A DNA stretch of 64,000 nucleotides from Lactiplantibacillus brownii (GTDB taxonomy: Bacteria > Bacillota > Bacilli > Lactobacillales > Lactobacillaceae), in the NCBI RefSeq assembly GCF_031085375.1, contig NZ_JAVCWF010000001.1, positions 2,914,001 through 2,978,000 of the forward strand, in the 5' to 3' direction. The position numbers and the translations under genes are program-made. Below are positions 27,208-39,267 of the stretch, in pieces (within the stretch, counting starts at the first letter, position 1; every line of letters begins with the position of its first letter). The notes beneath the pieces were generated by a model. The model saw only the letters and a list, made by a program, of their open reading frames with translations, was not told the origin of the DNA and made no database searches.

Positions 27208-29112
27208 TTATTTTAATTGCCGTTTAATCGCCGCCGCGATTTCATTACCGTTTTCAATCTTGATAATAACCTGATTATCCTGACATTGAACCTGCTGAAC
27301 ACCAATATTTAAACTCTTAAAGATTGCTTCTGAATCGACCGTTGTCGAATCTTTAACTTGAGTTTTAAGACCGTCGCTCAATGCCTCAACACTAACAATA
27401 TTTTCATTTGTTCCCATTGAATCCATTAACAAGGCAGCGTTTTGACTCATTGGATCTACTGGCTGCACTGGGATACTTGGAGAAGTATTATTTTCATCAT
27501 TACCGGACATTAATCCTTGGATCGACTCTAATACTTGTGGCACGTCCAAACCAACAATGATTTGTAATGCTTTACCATGGCGAACAACGCCAACCGCTTT
27601 ATTTGCTTTAAAAGTTGCATCATTTGCAACTTTGTTTTCATCGTTAACGGTAATCCGTAGTCGTGTTGCACAACTCGTAATTTCTGCAACGTTAGTGCTG
27701 CCACCTAAAGCATCTAAGTAAGCGGTCGCCCTTTCAATATACGGATCATCAGTTTTTGTGCTACCTGTAATAGTTTGGCCATCTGCTTTACGACTCTTAT
27801 ATTCCTTTTTAGTCATTAGTGTCGCTGTTTCAGTATCAGCTTCTCTACCAGGAGTAGCATAATTAAATTTTTCAATTAAAAACTTGAAAACGATAAAGTA
27901 AATGCCACTAAAGATTAAGCCAATAATGATTTGTAAGACATAACTGTTCCAATGGTTTTGCCACAATGGAATCCAGTTCTCAGAAGCAAACCCAATTAAA
28001 CCTAAACTGAATTCACCAACAATCCCAAAGGCATACATCATTGCGTCCATAGTGGCCGCAAGCAAAGCATGCACACCCCAAAGAACAGGTGCTGCAAACA
28101 AGAATGTAAATTCTACTGGTTCTGTAATTCCGGCCATCAATGCAGTTAAACCAGCTGGAATCAATAAAGCAGCAGTTGCTTTTTTCTTAGAAGGACGCGC
28201 AGTGGCATAAAATGCCAAACAAATTCCGAGAATCCCAAAGACTTTTTCATTCCCGTACATTGCAAATCCCATTTGTGGTGCTAAGACCTTTAAAGGCTTA
28301 GTTGAAGCAGCAAACGCTGATAAGTGTGCAAACCACCATGGTTGTAACCCGCCGGCAACTGCTGCTGGCCCATACATAAATGGAATGTAGATAAAATGAT
28401 GCAAACCAGTTGGGATAAGCACCCGTTCCAAGAAACAATAGACCCAAACCCCAATGACACCAGATGTTTTCATAAACCCTTGTAGTGCTGCGATTCCTAA
28501 TTGAATCTTCGGCCAAACCATGCAGGTTATCAATGCCAAAGGAATCATGGCAATATATCCAAGAATGACAATATAAGCGGATCCTTGGAAGGTTCCCAAC
28601 CAATCAGGTAATTTCTTGTCAAAATATTTATTGTGTAACCAAACCGTAATTCCAGCAACAATTAAAGCCCCGACAATACTAGTATCCAAGGTTTTAATAC
28701 CTAGAATTTCAGTTAGACCGCCATTTGTTGAATTGGCTACGATTTGGGTCTTAACAAAATTATTAACCCCAAAAGCTGGGCCCCAAAAAGTCAACATTGA
28801 GTTAATCATGTAGTTCCATGAAGCATAAATAACAACTGCTTCCATCGCTGCCCGACCACCAGATTTTTTAGCTAATCCAATAGGCAACCCAACTACGAAT
28901 AATAACGGAATAATATCGAAAACTGTGAACGCACCAGCTTTTAACGTACTCCATACCGCATACCAAGTCGTGGTTGTTGCCGCCAATGATCCAAAAATCT
29001 CTTGGTTCGTCATTAAAATACAAATCGCCGTCATAATACCAGCAAAGGAAAAAAGCAACACTGGCGTAAACATTGCAGCACCAAAACGCTGTAACTTCTG
29101 CATCATAATCAT
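27208..29112 (-). CDS. PTS alpha-glucoside-type EIICB (MalX/GlvC class), cassette 1
   Basis: 634 residues (628-632 if one of the in-frame ATGs two or three codons later is used, as in the second copy). The N-terminal EIIC (to about 430) has ten hydrophobic segments and signatures GLHHFIYIPF, AAVAGGLQPW and ITEPVEFTFLFAAP. It is followed by EIIB with the cysteine in TSCATRLRITV (about residue 490) and a second EIIB-like domain without cysteine (MDSMGTNENIVSVEAL onward). It imports and phosphorylates an alpha-glucoside such as maltose or an isomer; no EIIA domain, supplied by 24328-24816. It follows the GH4 gene after a terminator-like hairpin. Confidence 0.93.
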   Translation of the reverse strand: MIMMQKLQRFGAAMFTPVLLFSFAGIMTAICILMTNQEIFGSLAATTTTWYAVWSTLKAGAFTVFDIIPLLFVVGLPIGLAKKSGGRAAMEAVVIYASWNYMINSMLTFWGPAFGVNNFVKTQIVANSTNGGLTEILGIKTLDTSIVGALIVAGITVWLHNKYFDKKLPDWLGTFQGSAYIVILGYIAMIPLALITCMVWPKIQLGIAALQGFMKTSGVIGVWVYCFLERVLIPTGLHHFIYIPFMYGPAAVAGGLQPWWFAHLSAFAASTKPLKVLAPQMGFAMYGNEKVFGILGICLAFYATARPSKKKATAALLIPAGLTALMAGITEPVEFTFLFAAPVLWGVHALLAATMDAMMYAFGIVGEFSLGLIGFASENWIPLWQNHWNSYVLQIIIGLIFSGIYFIVFKFLIEKFNYATPGREADTETATLMTKKEYKSRKADGQTITGSTKTDDPYIERATAYLDALGGSTNVAEITSCATRLRITVNDENKVANDATFKANKAVGVVRHGKALQIIVGLDVPQVLESIQGLMSGNDENNTSPSIPVQPVDPMSQNAALLMDSMGTNENIVSVEALSDGLKTQVKDSTTVDSEAIFKSLNIGVQQVQCQDNQVIIKIENGNEIAAAIKRQLK

Positions 29113-29143
29113 TCATCTCACTTTGATAATTGCTAAAAATAAA

Positions 29144-29181
29144 GGAGGGCACCCTTATTCATCTATCTAAGTTTGCTCTCC
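29144..29181 (-). terminator. Intercistronic terminator between GH4 and EIICB, cassette 1
   Basis: On the minus strand GGAGAGCAAACTT pairs with AAGGGTGCCCTCC, followed by TTTATTTTT. It would lower permease expression relative to the hydrolase. The other cassette has a different hairpin at the same place. Confidence 0.72.
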
Positions 29182-29209
29182 AATTGTTGTCCTTATTCTG
29201 TTTTTCGAA

Positions 29210-30553
<1,344 letters not shown>

Positions 30554-30602
30554 CTAGAACTATTTGTGTTTCACTTGATTACAACTGTCATACTACTCGC
30601 TA

Positions 30603-30685
30603 TTTAAGCGCTTTCAATGCTTTGAAAAGAGTTTGGAAACGGTTTCAAAAGGCATTCCACGTTTCATAAAATGAAATATATTTCA
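30603..30685 (-). promoter_or_regulatory. cre sites and palindrome before GH4 cassette 1
   Basis: TGAAAGCGCTTAAA (30603-30616, minus, 13 of 14 cre positions) and TGAAACCGTTTCCA (30634-30647, minus, 13 of 14) are two CcpA/LacI-type sites. TGAAATATATTTCA (30672-30685) is a perfect 14-bp palindrome and a candidate RpiR-type operator. No clear promoter hexamers were picked. Confidence 0.65.
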
Positions 30686-30740
30686 GAGACGTTCAACCCC
30701 GAAAGCCCCCGTAATAAGCGTTTTTTATACTGAAATAGAT

Positions 30741-31421
30741 TTACTTATGTTCCGTAAGCGTTTCACTAATCTGATAATAGTCGCTAATCTTCTGATCAAT
30801 GCGTAACCCATCTGGAATAGCCTCAACTTTTGCCTTGGGATCTTCAACTAACACAATTTCACCAACTTGAGCTCGGTTTGCGGCTTGTATTCCTGATACT
30901 GAATCTTCAAAAATGGCACAAGTCGTTCGAATCGCTTGAACATTCGTGATTGCTCTTAAAAACATATCTGGTGCTGGCTTTCCTGGCAACGAAAAATCAT
31001 TCAAGGATACTTGGTCAATATCAAACCAGCGAGCTAGATTTAAATGCTTAAAAAAGAATTCTACGTTGGATCGTTCCGAAGCTGTTGCAATATTTAGCTT
31101 AATTCCCTGTCTCTGGCATTGGTCTAAAAACATAGGTAAGCCAGCGACTAAATGAAATTCAGCTGGCTTCGACAAACATAGGTCACAATAAATCTTTTCC
31201 TTTTCAGCGGTCATTGCTCCTAACTCGGCTTCAGTGATCTTGTGTCGCGAATAATACTCAAAAGTATCCCGATTATTTCGACCTGCAATATGCTTTTGAA
31301 ATTCAAATTCTGTCATTTTAACTTTGAAATTTTGCATCAAGAATTGCTTCCAAGCTACTTTTTGGAACCCAGCATCAAAAAACATTGTGCCATTAAAATC
31401 AAAAATCATTGTATCAATCAT
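30741..31421 (-). CDS. HAD-superfamily beta-phosphoglucomutase-like protein with DxN motif
   Basis: 226 residues from ATG 31421 (GAGGAG eight bases upstream). HAD motifs: IFDFNGTMFFD (I), IATASERSN (II), lysine in LPGKPAPDMF (III) and IFEDSVSGIQAA (IV), with a helical cap as in beta-phosphoglucomutase. The second aspartate of motif I, the general acid/base in beta-PGM (DxD), is asparagine here. The fold and place after a GH4/PTS cassette suggest beta-glucose-1-phosphate mutase or a sugar phosphatase, but the changed residue argues for caution. Confidence 0.83.
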   Translation of the reverse strand: MIDTMIFDFNGTMFFDAGFQKVAWKQFLMQNFKVKMTEFEFQKHIAGRNNRDTFEYYSRHKITEAELGAMTAEKEKIYCDLCLSKPAEFHLVAGLPMFLDQCQRQGIKLNIATASERSNVEFFFKHLNLARWFDIDQVSLNDFSLPGKPAPDMFLRAITNVQAIRTTCAIFEDSVSGIQAANRAQVGEIVLVEDPKAKVEAIPDGLRIDQKISDYYQISETLTEHK

Positions 31422-31472
31422 CCTGCTCACTCCTCGTATAGTTGACTAATTCACTGCTACTCTTACAAAGAA

Positions 31473-31507
31473 CAGCCTAGTCATCACACTACGTGCTGGC
31501 TAGGCTG
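31473..31507 (-). terminator. Hairpin after the membrane protein gene of cassette 2
   Basis: CAGCCTAG (31473-31480) pairs with CTAGGCTG (31500-31507). On the minus strand it is followed by TTCTTTG. It is a moderate terminator before the HAD gene. Confidence 0.6.
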
Positions 31508-31561
31508 CATTTGACACTATAGAAAATGACCGTTCTAATCTGTTTTGGTTATCACAACTGC

Positions 31562-32062
31562 TTATTTCACCCCAATTGTAAACAACAGCCACGTACAGAT
31601 TAAGTAAAATGGTGTACTGCCAATAATAACCGCTAAAGTTTGTTTATCAATACCAGTCGATCGAGATGGCATAATATTCTTCGATAGATAGAGAACAATT
31701 AAACCCAAAATGACTGAAATGATATTGCCAACCATTAACTGCAAAAACGTTAAAAGACTAAAAGTCACAATCACCGTCATGCGGTTAGTCAATAATTCAG
31801 GCTTTCTAAAGTAAAGGACATACGCAACAATTAAATCCATCAAAGTGACAATAAACATCACTGTTGTTATTGGACTTTGCCTAAAATAGGCCTCTAGACC
31901 CATATTATTCATATTCAAAGCCAGAGCAACATAGGCAAAATAAGCTACTGGGACAATCATCAAGACGGCAATATAAATATTTACTGCTTTCCGCAAATTA
32001 TAGTGCAATCCAGTGATAACTCGGTCAAAGAATCTCGAAATTTTACCATTTTTTGCAATCAT
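31562..32062 (-). CDS. Uncharacterised four-helix membrane protein, paralogue in cassette 2
   Basis: 166 residues, GGAGG eight bases before ATG. Hydrophobic segments: VNIYIAVLMIVPVAYFAYVAL, ITTVMFIVTLMDLIVAYVLYF, FLQLMVGNIISVILGLIVLYL and IIGSTPFYLICTWLLFTI. It has a charged N-terminus. It resembles 25827-26327 in size, helix pattern and scattered identities. It follows the cassette 2 EIICB by 39 bp. No family is recognised; association with two glucose-family EIICB permeases is the only clue. Confidence 0.8.
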   Translation of the reverse strand: MIAKNGKISRFFDRVITGLHYNLRKAVNIYIAVLMIVPVAYFAYVALALNMNNMGLEAYFRQSPITTVMFIVTLMDLIVAYVLYFRKPELLTNRMTVIVTFSLLTFLQLMVGNIISVILGLIVLYLSKNIMPSRSTGIDKQTLAVIIGSTPFYLICTWLLFTIGVK

Positions 32063-32101
32063 CTGGCTTACCTCCTCTACCCATCAACTAATTATTTCAA
32101 A

Positions 32102-33967
32102 CTAAATCAACGACAATATTGCTTGTACAAACTTTTCATGATCCTTCATATCGATAATAACTTTCTTACCATCAACTTTAACGCTATTAATATCCACTCC
32201 TAATTCCTTGAAAACAGATTCTTGATCAACTTCAGCCGGATTAACCACCGTTACCACCAATTCGCTAGCAATATCTTCAACATTTTCAATGTTTTGATCC
32301 GTACCTAACGAATCCATAATTAAAGTTGCACTTTGTTGTATTGGTGATAATTCTTTAACTTCTGGTTGAGCACTAGCATCTGTTTGAATCGGCCCACTGG
32401 ATAGATCCGTCATTTTTTCGAGAACTTGGGCCACGTCTAATCCAACAATAACCTGAATAGCTTTACCATGACGAACCACGCCAACTGCCTTGTTTGCTTT
32501 AAACATACTATCTGATGCAACTCTTTCGGGATCTTTAATCGTAACTCGCAAACGAGTTGCACAGCTAGTCATGTCTTCAATATTACCTGCACCGCCAAGA
32601 CCCTCAAGATAAGCTTGGGCTCGTTCGATGTATGGATTTGAGGCTGAACCAGTCTTAGCCTTGTATTCCTTTTTATTGATCAACTTAGTATCTTCACCTT
32701 CAGCTTCACGCCCTGGCGTTGCATAGTTGAAATGTTGAATCATAATCTTGAACACAAAGAAATAAATAACTGAGAAAATTAAACCGATGACAATTTGAAG
32801 AACCCAAGTATGCCAATGGTTAGCCCATAATGGAATCCAGTTCATACTTAAGAAGTTAATTAAGCCACCATCGAATTGACCAACAATCCCAAAAGCAAAC
32901 ATCGTTGCATCCAAGGTAGCAGCCAATAATGAGTGAACGACCCAAAGTACTGGAGCAGCGAATAAGAACGTAAATTCAACTGGTTCAGTAATCCCAGCAG
33001 CGATTGATGTTAATCCTGCAGGAATTAGTAGTGCAGCCGTTTGTTTCTTACGACTCTTTTTCGCGGTGACATAAAAAGCATAACAAATTGCAGGAATACC
33101 AAAGACTTTTTCATTTCCAAACAATTCAAAGCCCATTGCTGGTGCTAATGATTTGATTGGTGCAGTACTGGTTGCAAATTGTGATAAATGTTGTAACCAG
33201 TACGGTTCCAAACCACCAGCAACCGCTGCTGGTCCATATTGGAACGGAATATAGATGAAGTGATGTAACCCAGTTGGAATCAGGACCCGTTGTAAGAAAC
33301 AGTAGACCCAGACCCCAATTACACCAGAAGTCTTCATAAATCCTTGTAAGGCTGCAATCCCCAATTGGATTTTTGGCCATACTAAACATGTTAGAAAAGC
33401 CAAAACAAACATAGCAGCGAAACCTAAGATAACAACATACGATGATCCTTGGAAAGTCCCTAGCCAATCAGGCAACTTCTTATCAAAGTATTTGTTGTGT
33501 AACCAGACGACAATCCCAGCGACAACCAACGCACCCACAATGCTGGTATCCAAAGTTTTAATACCAGCAATCATGGTTAACCCACCATTAGTAGAATTAG
33601 CAGAGATTTCGCGTGCGTAATGATTCACACCAAAGGTTGGACCCCAGATACTTAAAATAGCAGCCACGAAATAATTAAAAGTTAAATAAGTTACTAATGA
33701 TTCCAGTGCAGCCCGGCCTTGCGACTTTTTAGCTAAACCAATTGGTAAACCGACAACAAACAGTAATGGTACTTGCCGGAAGATGGTCCAACCACCTTCC
33801 TCAATGGTGTACCAAATACCATACCAAGTTGTTGTATTTTTTGCTAAACTCGGAAAAATTGCAGCATTAGTAAATAAAGAACCAAAGGCAACAATCAACC
33901 CAGCAAAAGAGAATAGCAAAACTGGTACAAACATTGCAGCCCCAAACTTTTGCAGCTTCTGCATCAT
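32102..33967 (-). CDS. PTS alpha-glucoside-type EIICB (MalX/GlvC class), cassette 2
   Basis: 621 residues. Same plan as the first copy: EIIC with GLHHFIYIPF and ITEPVEFTFLFAAP, EIIB with the cysteine in TSCATRLRVTI, and a C-terminal EIIB-like domain without cysteine (MDSLGTDQNIENV onward). Identity with the first copy is very high in the EIIC half and falls in the last 100 residues. It may recognise a different alpha-glucoside isomer. No EIIA is attached or next to it; it probably uses the EIIA at 24.3 kb. Confidence 0.93.
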   Translation of the reverse strand: MMQKLQKFGAAMFVPVLLFSFAGLIVAFGSLFTNAAIFPSLAKNTTTWYGIWYTIEEGGWTIFRQVPLLFVVGLPIGLAKKSQGRAALESLVTYLTFNYFVAAILSIWGPTFGVNHYAREISANSTNGGLTMIAGIKTLDTSIVGALVVAGIVVWLHNKYFDKKLPDWLGTFQGSSYVVILGFAAMFVLAFLTCLVWPKIQLGIAALQGFMKTSGVIGVWVYCFLQRVLIPTGLHHFIYIPFQYGPAAVAGGLEPYWLQHLSQFATSTAPIKSLAPAMGFELFGNEKVFGIPAICYAFYVTAKKSRKKQTAALLIPAGLTSIAAGITEPVEFTFLFAAPVLWVVHSLLAATLDATMFAFGIVGQFDGGLINFLSMNWIPLWANHWHTWVLQIVIGLIFSVIYFFVFKIMIQHFNYATPGREAEGEDTKLINKKEYKAKTGSASNPYIERAQAYLEGLGGAGNIEDMTSCATRLRVTIKDPERVASDSMFKANKAVGVVRHGKAIQVIVGLDVAQVLEKMTDLSSGPIQTDASAQPEVKELSPIQQSATLIMDSLGTDQNIENVEDIASELVVTVVNPAEVDQESVFKELGVDINSVKVDGKKVIIDMKDHEKFVQAILSLI

Positions 33968-33999
33968 GATAAATTCATCTCACTTTTTTTAAAATTAAA

Positions 34000-34037
34000 A
34001 AGAAAGACTAGTACAAACCATTGCAATAGTCTTTCTT
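34000..34037 (-). terminator. Intercistronic terminator between GH4 and EIICB, cassette 2
   Basis: AAGAAAGACTA (34000-34010) pairs perfectly with TAGTCTTTCTT (34027-34037). On the minus strand it is followed by TTTAATTTT. Confidence 0.8.
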
Positions 34038-34055
34038 AGTCACTACTTGCCAAAA

Positions 34056-35746
<1,691 letters not shown>

Positions 35747-35788
35747 AAAAAATAGTATGAACAACTTTATGCTGTTCATACTATTTTT
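35747..35788. terminator. Terminator of the ascorbate (ula) operon
   Basis: AAAAATAGTATGAACA (35747-35762) pairs perfectly with TGTTCATACTATTTTT (35773-35788). The A and T runs allow termination on both strands. Confidence 0.93.
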
Positions 35789-35804
35789 CAATTGTTTAAA
35801 AGTG

Positions 35805-36536
35805 TTATAACACATGTTCATGGGTCATAGATTTAGGATTACTTTGTCCATAATAAGCATTATTACCATGTTTCCGATAATAGTGTTTATCCAACAAGTA
35901 TTGTGGTACCGATGGACTTAAATGACCTGAAAGCTGCATCGTATGGTAGGCCATCTCGGCAACAACTTCCAATACCTTAGCATTATACACTGCCTTATCT
36001 GGTGTTGCCCCCCAAGTAAACGGGCCATGATCCTGGACTAAGACACCAGGCACTGCATCCGTATCCAACTCATGTTTCTTAAAAGTATCCACGATGACTC
36101 GGCCGGTATTGCCCTCATAATCATCTGCAATTTGTTCCTTGCTAAGTTGTGGTGTGACTGGTACTGGGCCATAAAAGGTATCAGCATGAGTCGTCCCACA
36201 GGCCGGAATAGCCATTCCGGCTTGTGCAAATGACACCGCCCACGGTGAATGAGTGTGGACGATCCCACCAATCTCAGGAAACTGGCGGTAAAGAATTGCA
36301 TGCGTTGGCGTATCACTAGAAGGATTTAATTCGCCTTCAACGATCTTGCCATCCAGATCCACGACTACCATGTCACTTGGCTTCAATTTATCGTAGTCAA
36401 CACCACTAGGTTTAATCACAAATAAGCCCTTCTCACGATCAATACCACTGACATTGCCCCATGTGAACGTTACCAATTTCAATTTTGGCAATTGCATATT
36501 GGCTTCATAGACTTCTTGTTTTAATTTTTCAAGCAT
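35805..36536 (-). CDS. ulaF: L-ribulose-5-phosphate 4-epimerase
   Basis: 243 residues, class II aldolase/epimerase fold. [22 protein letters not shown], metal-binding HTHSPWA and the later GTTHADTF and DHGPFTWG are AraD/UlaF/SgaE signatures. It converts L-ribulose-5-P to D-xylulose-5-P, the last step of ascorbate degradation, sending carbon to the phosphoketolase or pentose phosphate pathway. It overlaps ulaE by 16 bp. An araD paralogue is possible, but the operon makes ulaF the better name. Confidence 0.93.
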   Translation of the reverse strand: MLEKLKQEVYEANMQLPKLKLVTFTWGNVSGIDREKGLFVIKPSGVDYDKLKPSDMVVVDLDGKIVEGELNPSSDTPTHAILYRQFPEIGGIVHTHSPWAVSFAQAGMAIPACGTTHADTFYGPVPVTPQLSKEQIADDYEGNTGRVIVDTFKKHELDTDAVPGVLVQDHGPFTWGATPDKAVYNAKVLEVVAEMAYHTMQLSGHLSPSVPQYLLDKHYYRKHGNNAYYGQSNPKSMTHEHVL

Positions 36537-37402
36537 ACGTCCTTCTCCTGTTCCAGCCCGACTTTAGCAAACAAGTTATTGAAATATTGTTTGGCAACTT
36601 TAACCTCATGAACTGGATTTGCTGACTTTTCAGTCCACATCTCAATCGTGAAAGCACCATGGTAGTCAAGCCGCTTCAATGTTCGTAAACAACCTTCAAA
36701 ATCAACCGTTCCATCACCAAATGGCACATCTCTAAATTGGCCCTTACTCGTAGCCGTTACGGGATGGGTATCTTTCAAATGTACTGAAACAATATTATCA
36801 ACACCGACTTCTAACTCACGAGCCACATCATTACTTGGCCATGCACTCAAATTACCAACATCTGGGTAAGCTTGTAGCCATGGACTATGAATCTGCGTTT
36901 TAATCTCACCGATTTTTTCAAGTGAATTGATAAATGGGTCATCCATCGTCTCAATAGCAAGCGTAACTTCTTTGGCAGCTGCGTACTCGACCCCTAATTT
37001 AAGATTCGCCAGGAAATACTCTCTGGTAGTCACTGTTTTAGGTTCATAATAAACGTCATAACCAGCTAATTGAATATTCCGAATACCCAAATCACTCGCT
37101 AAATCTATTGCTTGATACAACATCTTTAAACTCGTCTTTCGCACTTCAGCATCGGCTGATCCCAGTGGAAACCGTCGATGACCGCTTAGCATAAGTGTGT
37201 GTATTCTAACACCTGTGTTCCAACTAGCATCCCGAACCTCTGTCCGTTGTTCCTTAGTCCAGTTCAAACGCGCCAAACGTTCATCACTTTCATCGACAGA
37301 TAATTCAATGAAGTTAAAGCCTAATTGATGGACCAACTGTAGCCGTTCGAGCCAAGAATCGGCTTTTGGTAAAGCCTTTTCATAAATACCTAACGAAACC
37401 AT
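36521..37402 (-). CDS. ulaE: L-xylulose/L-ribulose-5-phosphate 3-epimerase
   Basis: 293 residues from ATG 37402 (AAGGAGG six bases upstream; the adjacent ATG at 37405 is closer). TIM-barrel isomerase of the UlaE/SgaU family: [59 protein letters not shown] and VHLKDTHPV. Metal ligands are probably Glu of IETMD, Asp of PDVGN, His of VHLKD and Glu of TIEMW. It converts L-xylulose-5-P to L-ribulose-5-P in the cytoplasm. Confidence 0.93.
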   Translation of the reverse strand: MVSLGIYEKALPKADSWLERLQLVHQLGFNFIELSVDESDERLARLNWTKEQRTEVRDASWNTGVRIHTLMLSGHRRFPLGSADAEVRKTSLKMLYQAIDLASDLGIRNIQLAGYDVYYEPKTVTTREYFLANLKLGVEYAAAKEVTLAIETMDDPFINSLEKIGEIKTQIHSPWLQAYPDVGNLSAWPSNDVARELEVGVDNIVSVHLKDTHPVTATSKGQFRDVPFGDGTVDFEGCLRTLKRLDYHGAFTIEMWTEKSANPVHEVKVAKQYFNNLFAKVGLEQEKDVCLKN

Positions 37403-37413
37403 CATAAACCTCC

Positions 37414-38187
37414 TTAATTCGCCACCTGAATGACTTCAATACCTCGATGGCGAAAGTCACGGACGACCCGCTCATTTGCAAAAGAATCCGTGATTAAGAC
37501 GTCCACCGAAGATAGATCCGCAACGTGGTAATTACTTGAGACCCCAATTTTTCGATAATCAGCAACACAGATTACTTTCTGCTTAGTCCGCTGAATCATC
37601 GTGCTGTTAACCTGTGTTTCATAGATATTCTGCGTCGTTACGCCGTTTTCAGCACTGATTCCATCACAACCAATCAATGTAAAATCAGATTGCATCGTTT
37701 CCAAGAGTTGAATGGTAACGGTCCCCACTAATGATTCTTTAGGATAACGAACTTCGCCGCCGGTTAAAATAATAGATGTCTCTGGATGCCGAACACATTC
37801 TGTTGCACGAATGTTATTCGTAATGATCGTCAACGGCTTGACTGCTAACTGATTAATTGCGCGCCAACAAAGTGAACTAGAATTTACAAATAAAGTACTA
37901 TTATCAGTAATATAGCTTGGCACTGCCGCCGCGATACTATCCTTTAGTTGTTCAATCTTTGTTCGTAAAGAATTGCCCTGGGACAATTCATCGTCAACTT
38001 TTTCAACTACCCCGTGATGCCAGTTAACACGTCCCATATCATTCAGCGCTTTTAAATCTCGCCGAACCGTAATTTCGGATACGTCTAACTGATCTGCCAA
38101 ATCTTTGACAGTAATTGAACTAATTTGCTTCAACTCAGCCACAAGTTGATTACGTCGATTTTGAACATTTTCCATTGAATTCTTCAC
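37414..38187 (-). CDS. DeoR-family regulator inside the ula operon
   Basis: 257 residues from GTG 38187 (GGGG eight bases upstream). N-terminal DeoR helix-turn-helix (RNQLVAELKQISSITVKDLADQLDVSEITVRRDLKALND, about 12-50) and a C-terminal phosphosugar-sensing domain (SLVGTVTIQLLETM, FTLIGCDGISAENGVTT). Family members repress sugar operons until an intermediate binds. Its place between ulaD and ulaE suggests control of this operon. UlaR of E. coli lies outside the operon, so the arrangement differs. Confidence 0.9.
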   Translation of the reverse strand: MKNSMENVQNRRNQLVAELKQISSITVKDLADQLDVSEITVRRDLKALNDMGRVNWHHGVVEKVDDELSQGNSLRTKIEQLKDSIAAAVPSYITDNSTLFVNSSSLCWRAINQLAVKPLTIITNNIRATECVRHPETSIILTGGEVRYPKESLVGTVTIQLLETMQSDFTLIGCDGISAENGVTTQNIYETQVNSTMIQRTKQKVICVADYRKIGVSSNYHVADLSSVDVLITDSFANERVVRDFRHRGIEVIQVAN

Positions 38188-38220
38188 GATTACATCCCCG
38201 ATCTACAACGTTAAAATAAT

Positions 38221-38862
38221 TTATTCACCCCAAAGACGCTTTAATTCGTCCTGGAAAGCTTGTGCGGCTTTTGCTGGGTCATCGGCTTGAGTGATTGCAC
38301 GACCAGCAATAAACGTGTAAACGTTTACACCTTCGAACAAAGCTAGCTTATCAACACTTAAACCACCCGTCACCGAAACACGGAAGCCCATATCTACTAA
38401 CATTTTAACCTTATTTAAATCTTTTTCACCCCAACTAACTCCAGAGAGAAGCGCATCTCGGCTCTGGTGATAAATTGCTTGGGTAATCCCCGCATCAAGC
38501 CATTGTTGAGCATCTTCACGTGTCCAATTCCCGTACAATTCCACTTGAATTTCTGAAATTTCTTTATTAGCAGCTTTCATCGTTGGAATAGTTGCTGCAC
38601 AAATACAAGTCATCCAGTCAGCCCCGGCGTCTGCCATATTTTTAGCAACAGTCCCGCCGGCGTCGGCACACTTGGTATCGGCAATAATTGTTTTATTAGG
38701 AAACAGTGCCCGCATTGATGACACGGCTTTAGTCCCTTCTTGCAAAATAAGAATGGTTCCAGCTTCAACAATATCAACGATACTACCGACTTCACGAACA
38801 TCTTCTAGTGCACTTTCTAAAGTGTTGTTGTCTAAAGCAACTTGTAAATTTGGTTTTGTCAA
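38221..38862 (-). CDS. ulaD: 3-keto-L-gulonate-6-phosphate decarboxylase
   Basis: 213 residues from TTG 38862 (AGGAGG seven bases upstream). Orotidine-decarboxylase-like TIM barrel: LQVALDNNTLESAL, IVEAGTILILQEG, ADTKCADAGGTVAKNMADAGADWMT-type segment and SVTGGLSVDKL. It decarboxylates 3-keto-L-gulonate-6-P to L-xylulose-5-P. The aspartate-x-lysine of ADTKCADAG matches the active site of the KGPDC family. It stands between EIIB and the DeoR gene. Confidence 0.93.
   Translation of the reverse strand: MTKPNLQVALDNNTLESALEDVREVGSIVDIVEAGTILILQEGTKAVSSMRALFPNKTIIADTKCADAGGTVAKNMADAGADWMTCICAATIPTMKAANKEISEIQVELYGNWTREDAQQWLDAGITQAIYHQSRDALLSGVSWGEKDLNKVKMLVDMGFRVSVTGGLSVDKLALFEGVNVYTFIAGRAITQADDPAKAAQAFQDELKRLWGE
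38315..38330. promoter_or_regulatory. Perfect cre palindrome inside ulaD
   Basis: GTGTAAACGTTTACAC is a perfect 16-bp palindrome, and the inner TGTAAACGTTTACA matches the cre consensus everywhere. It lies in the ulaD coding region (codons for VNVYT), where CcpA could act as a roadblock. It may also be coincidence of codon choice. Confidence 0.6.
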
Positions 38863-38892
38863 TTTAATCCCTCCTAGTGATCTATAAACACA

Positions 38893-38923
38893 ACAAGCGA
38901 ACCTACATTATCGGTTCGCTTGT
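38893..38923 (-). terminator. Hairpin between ulaB and ulaD
   Basis: ACAAGCGAACC pairs perfectly with GGTTCGCTTGT. On the minus strand it is followed by TGTGTTTAT, so it may be a weak terminator or an mRNA-processing/stability element within the operon. Confidence 0.6.
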
Positions 38924-38940
38924 CAACATTGACCGATTAA

Positions 38941-39234
38941 TTATTTAACTAAATCGGTTTCCTCACGTACATGTTGCATAATTTCTTTATCACTCATGAC
39001 GTTCTTCACACCGATGATCATGACACCCTTAGCCTTAGCTTCATCAAACATGTCAACAAAGTTCATTGGCGTGAAGACCATGTCGTATGAACGCGCATTG
39101 CTCTTACCTTCAGCTAAACTAGTATGTTCGATCTTTGAAATTGGAATATCCAACTGTTTGAACGCTTTTTGGACACTCTTCATCATCATTAAACTGGTTC
39201 CTGACCCATTGGCACAAGATACTAAGATATTCAT
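38941..39234 (-). CDS. ulaB: PTS ascorbate-specific EIIB
   Basis: 97 residues. P-loop cysteine in NILVSCANGSGTSLMMMKSVQ near the N-terminus, and the fold of the lactose/ascorbate-type EIIB. It receives phosphate from UlaC and delivers it to ascorbate in UlaA. It follows ulaA by 33 bp. Confidence 0.92.
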   Translation of the reverse strand: MNILVSCANGSGTSLMMMKSVQKAFKQLDIPISKIEHTSLAEGKSNARSYDMVFTPMNFVDMFDEAKAKGVMIIGVKNVMSDKEIMQHVREETDLVK

Positions 39235-39267
39235 AATAAAATCCCCCTAATATTTTTAAACTTATTG

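Noticed and set aside
28868..29152. 94-codon frame inside the EIICB gene, and the similar one at 33126-33467
   Set aside because: They lie in another frame of strongly conserved EIIC coding sequence and reflect its composition.
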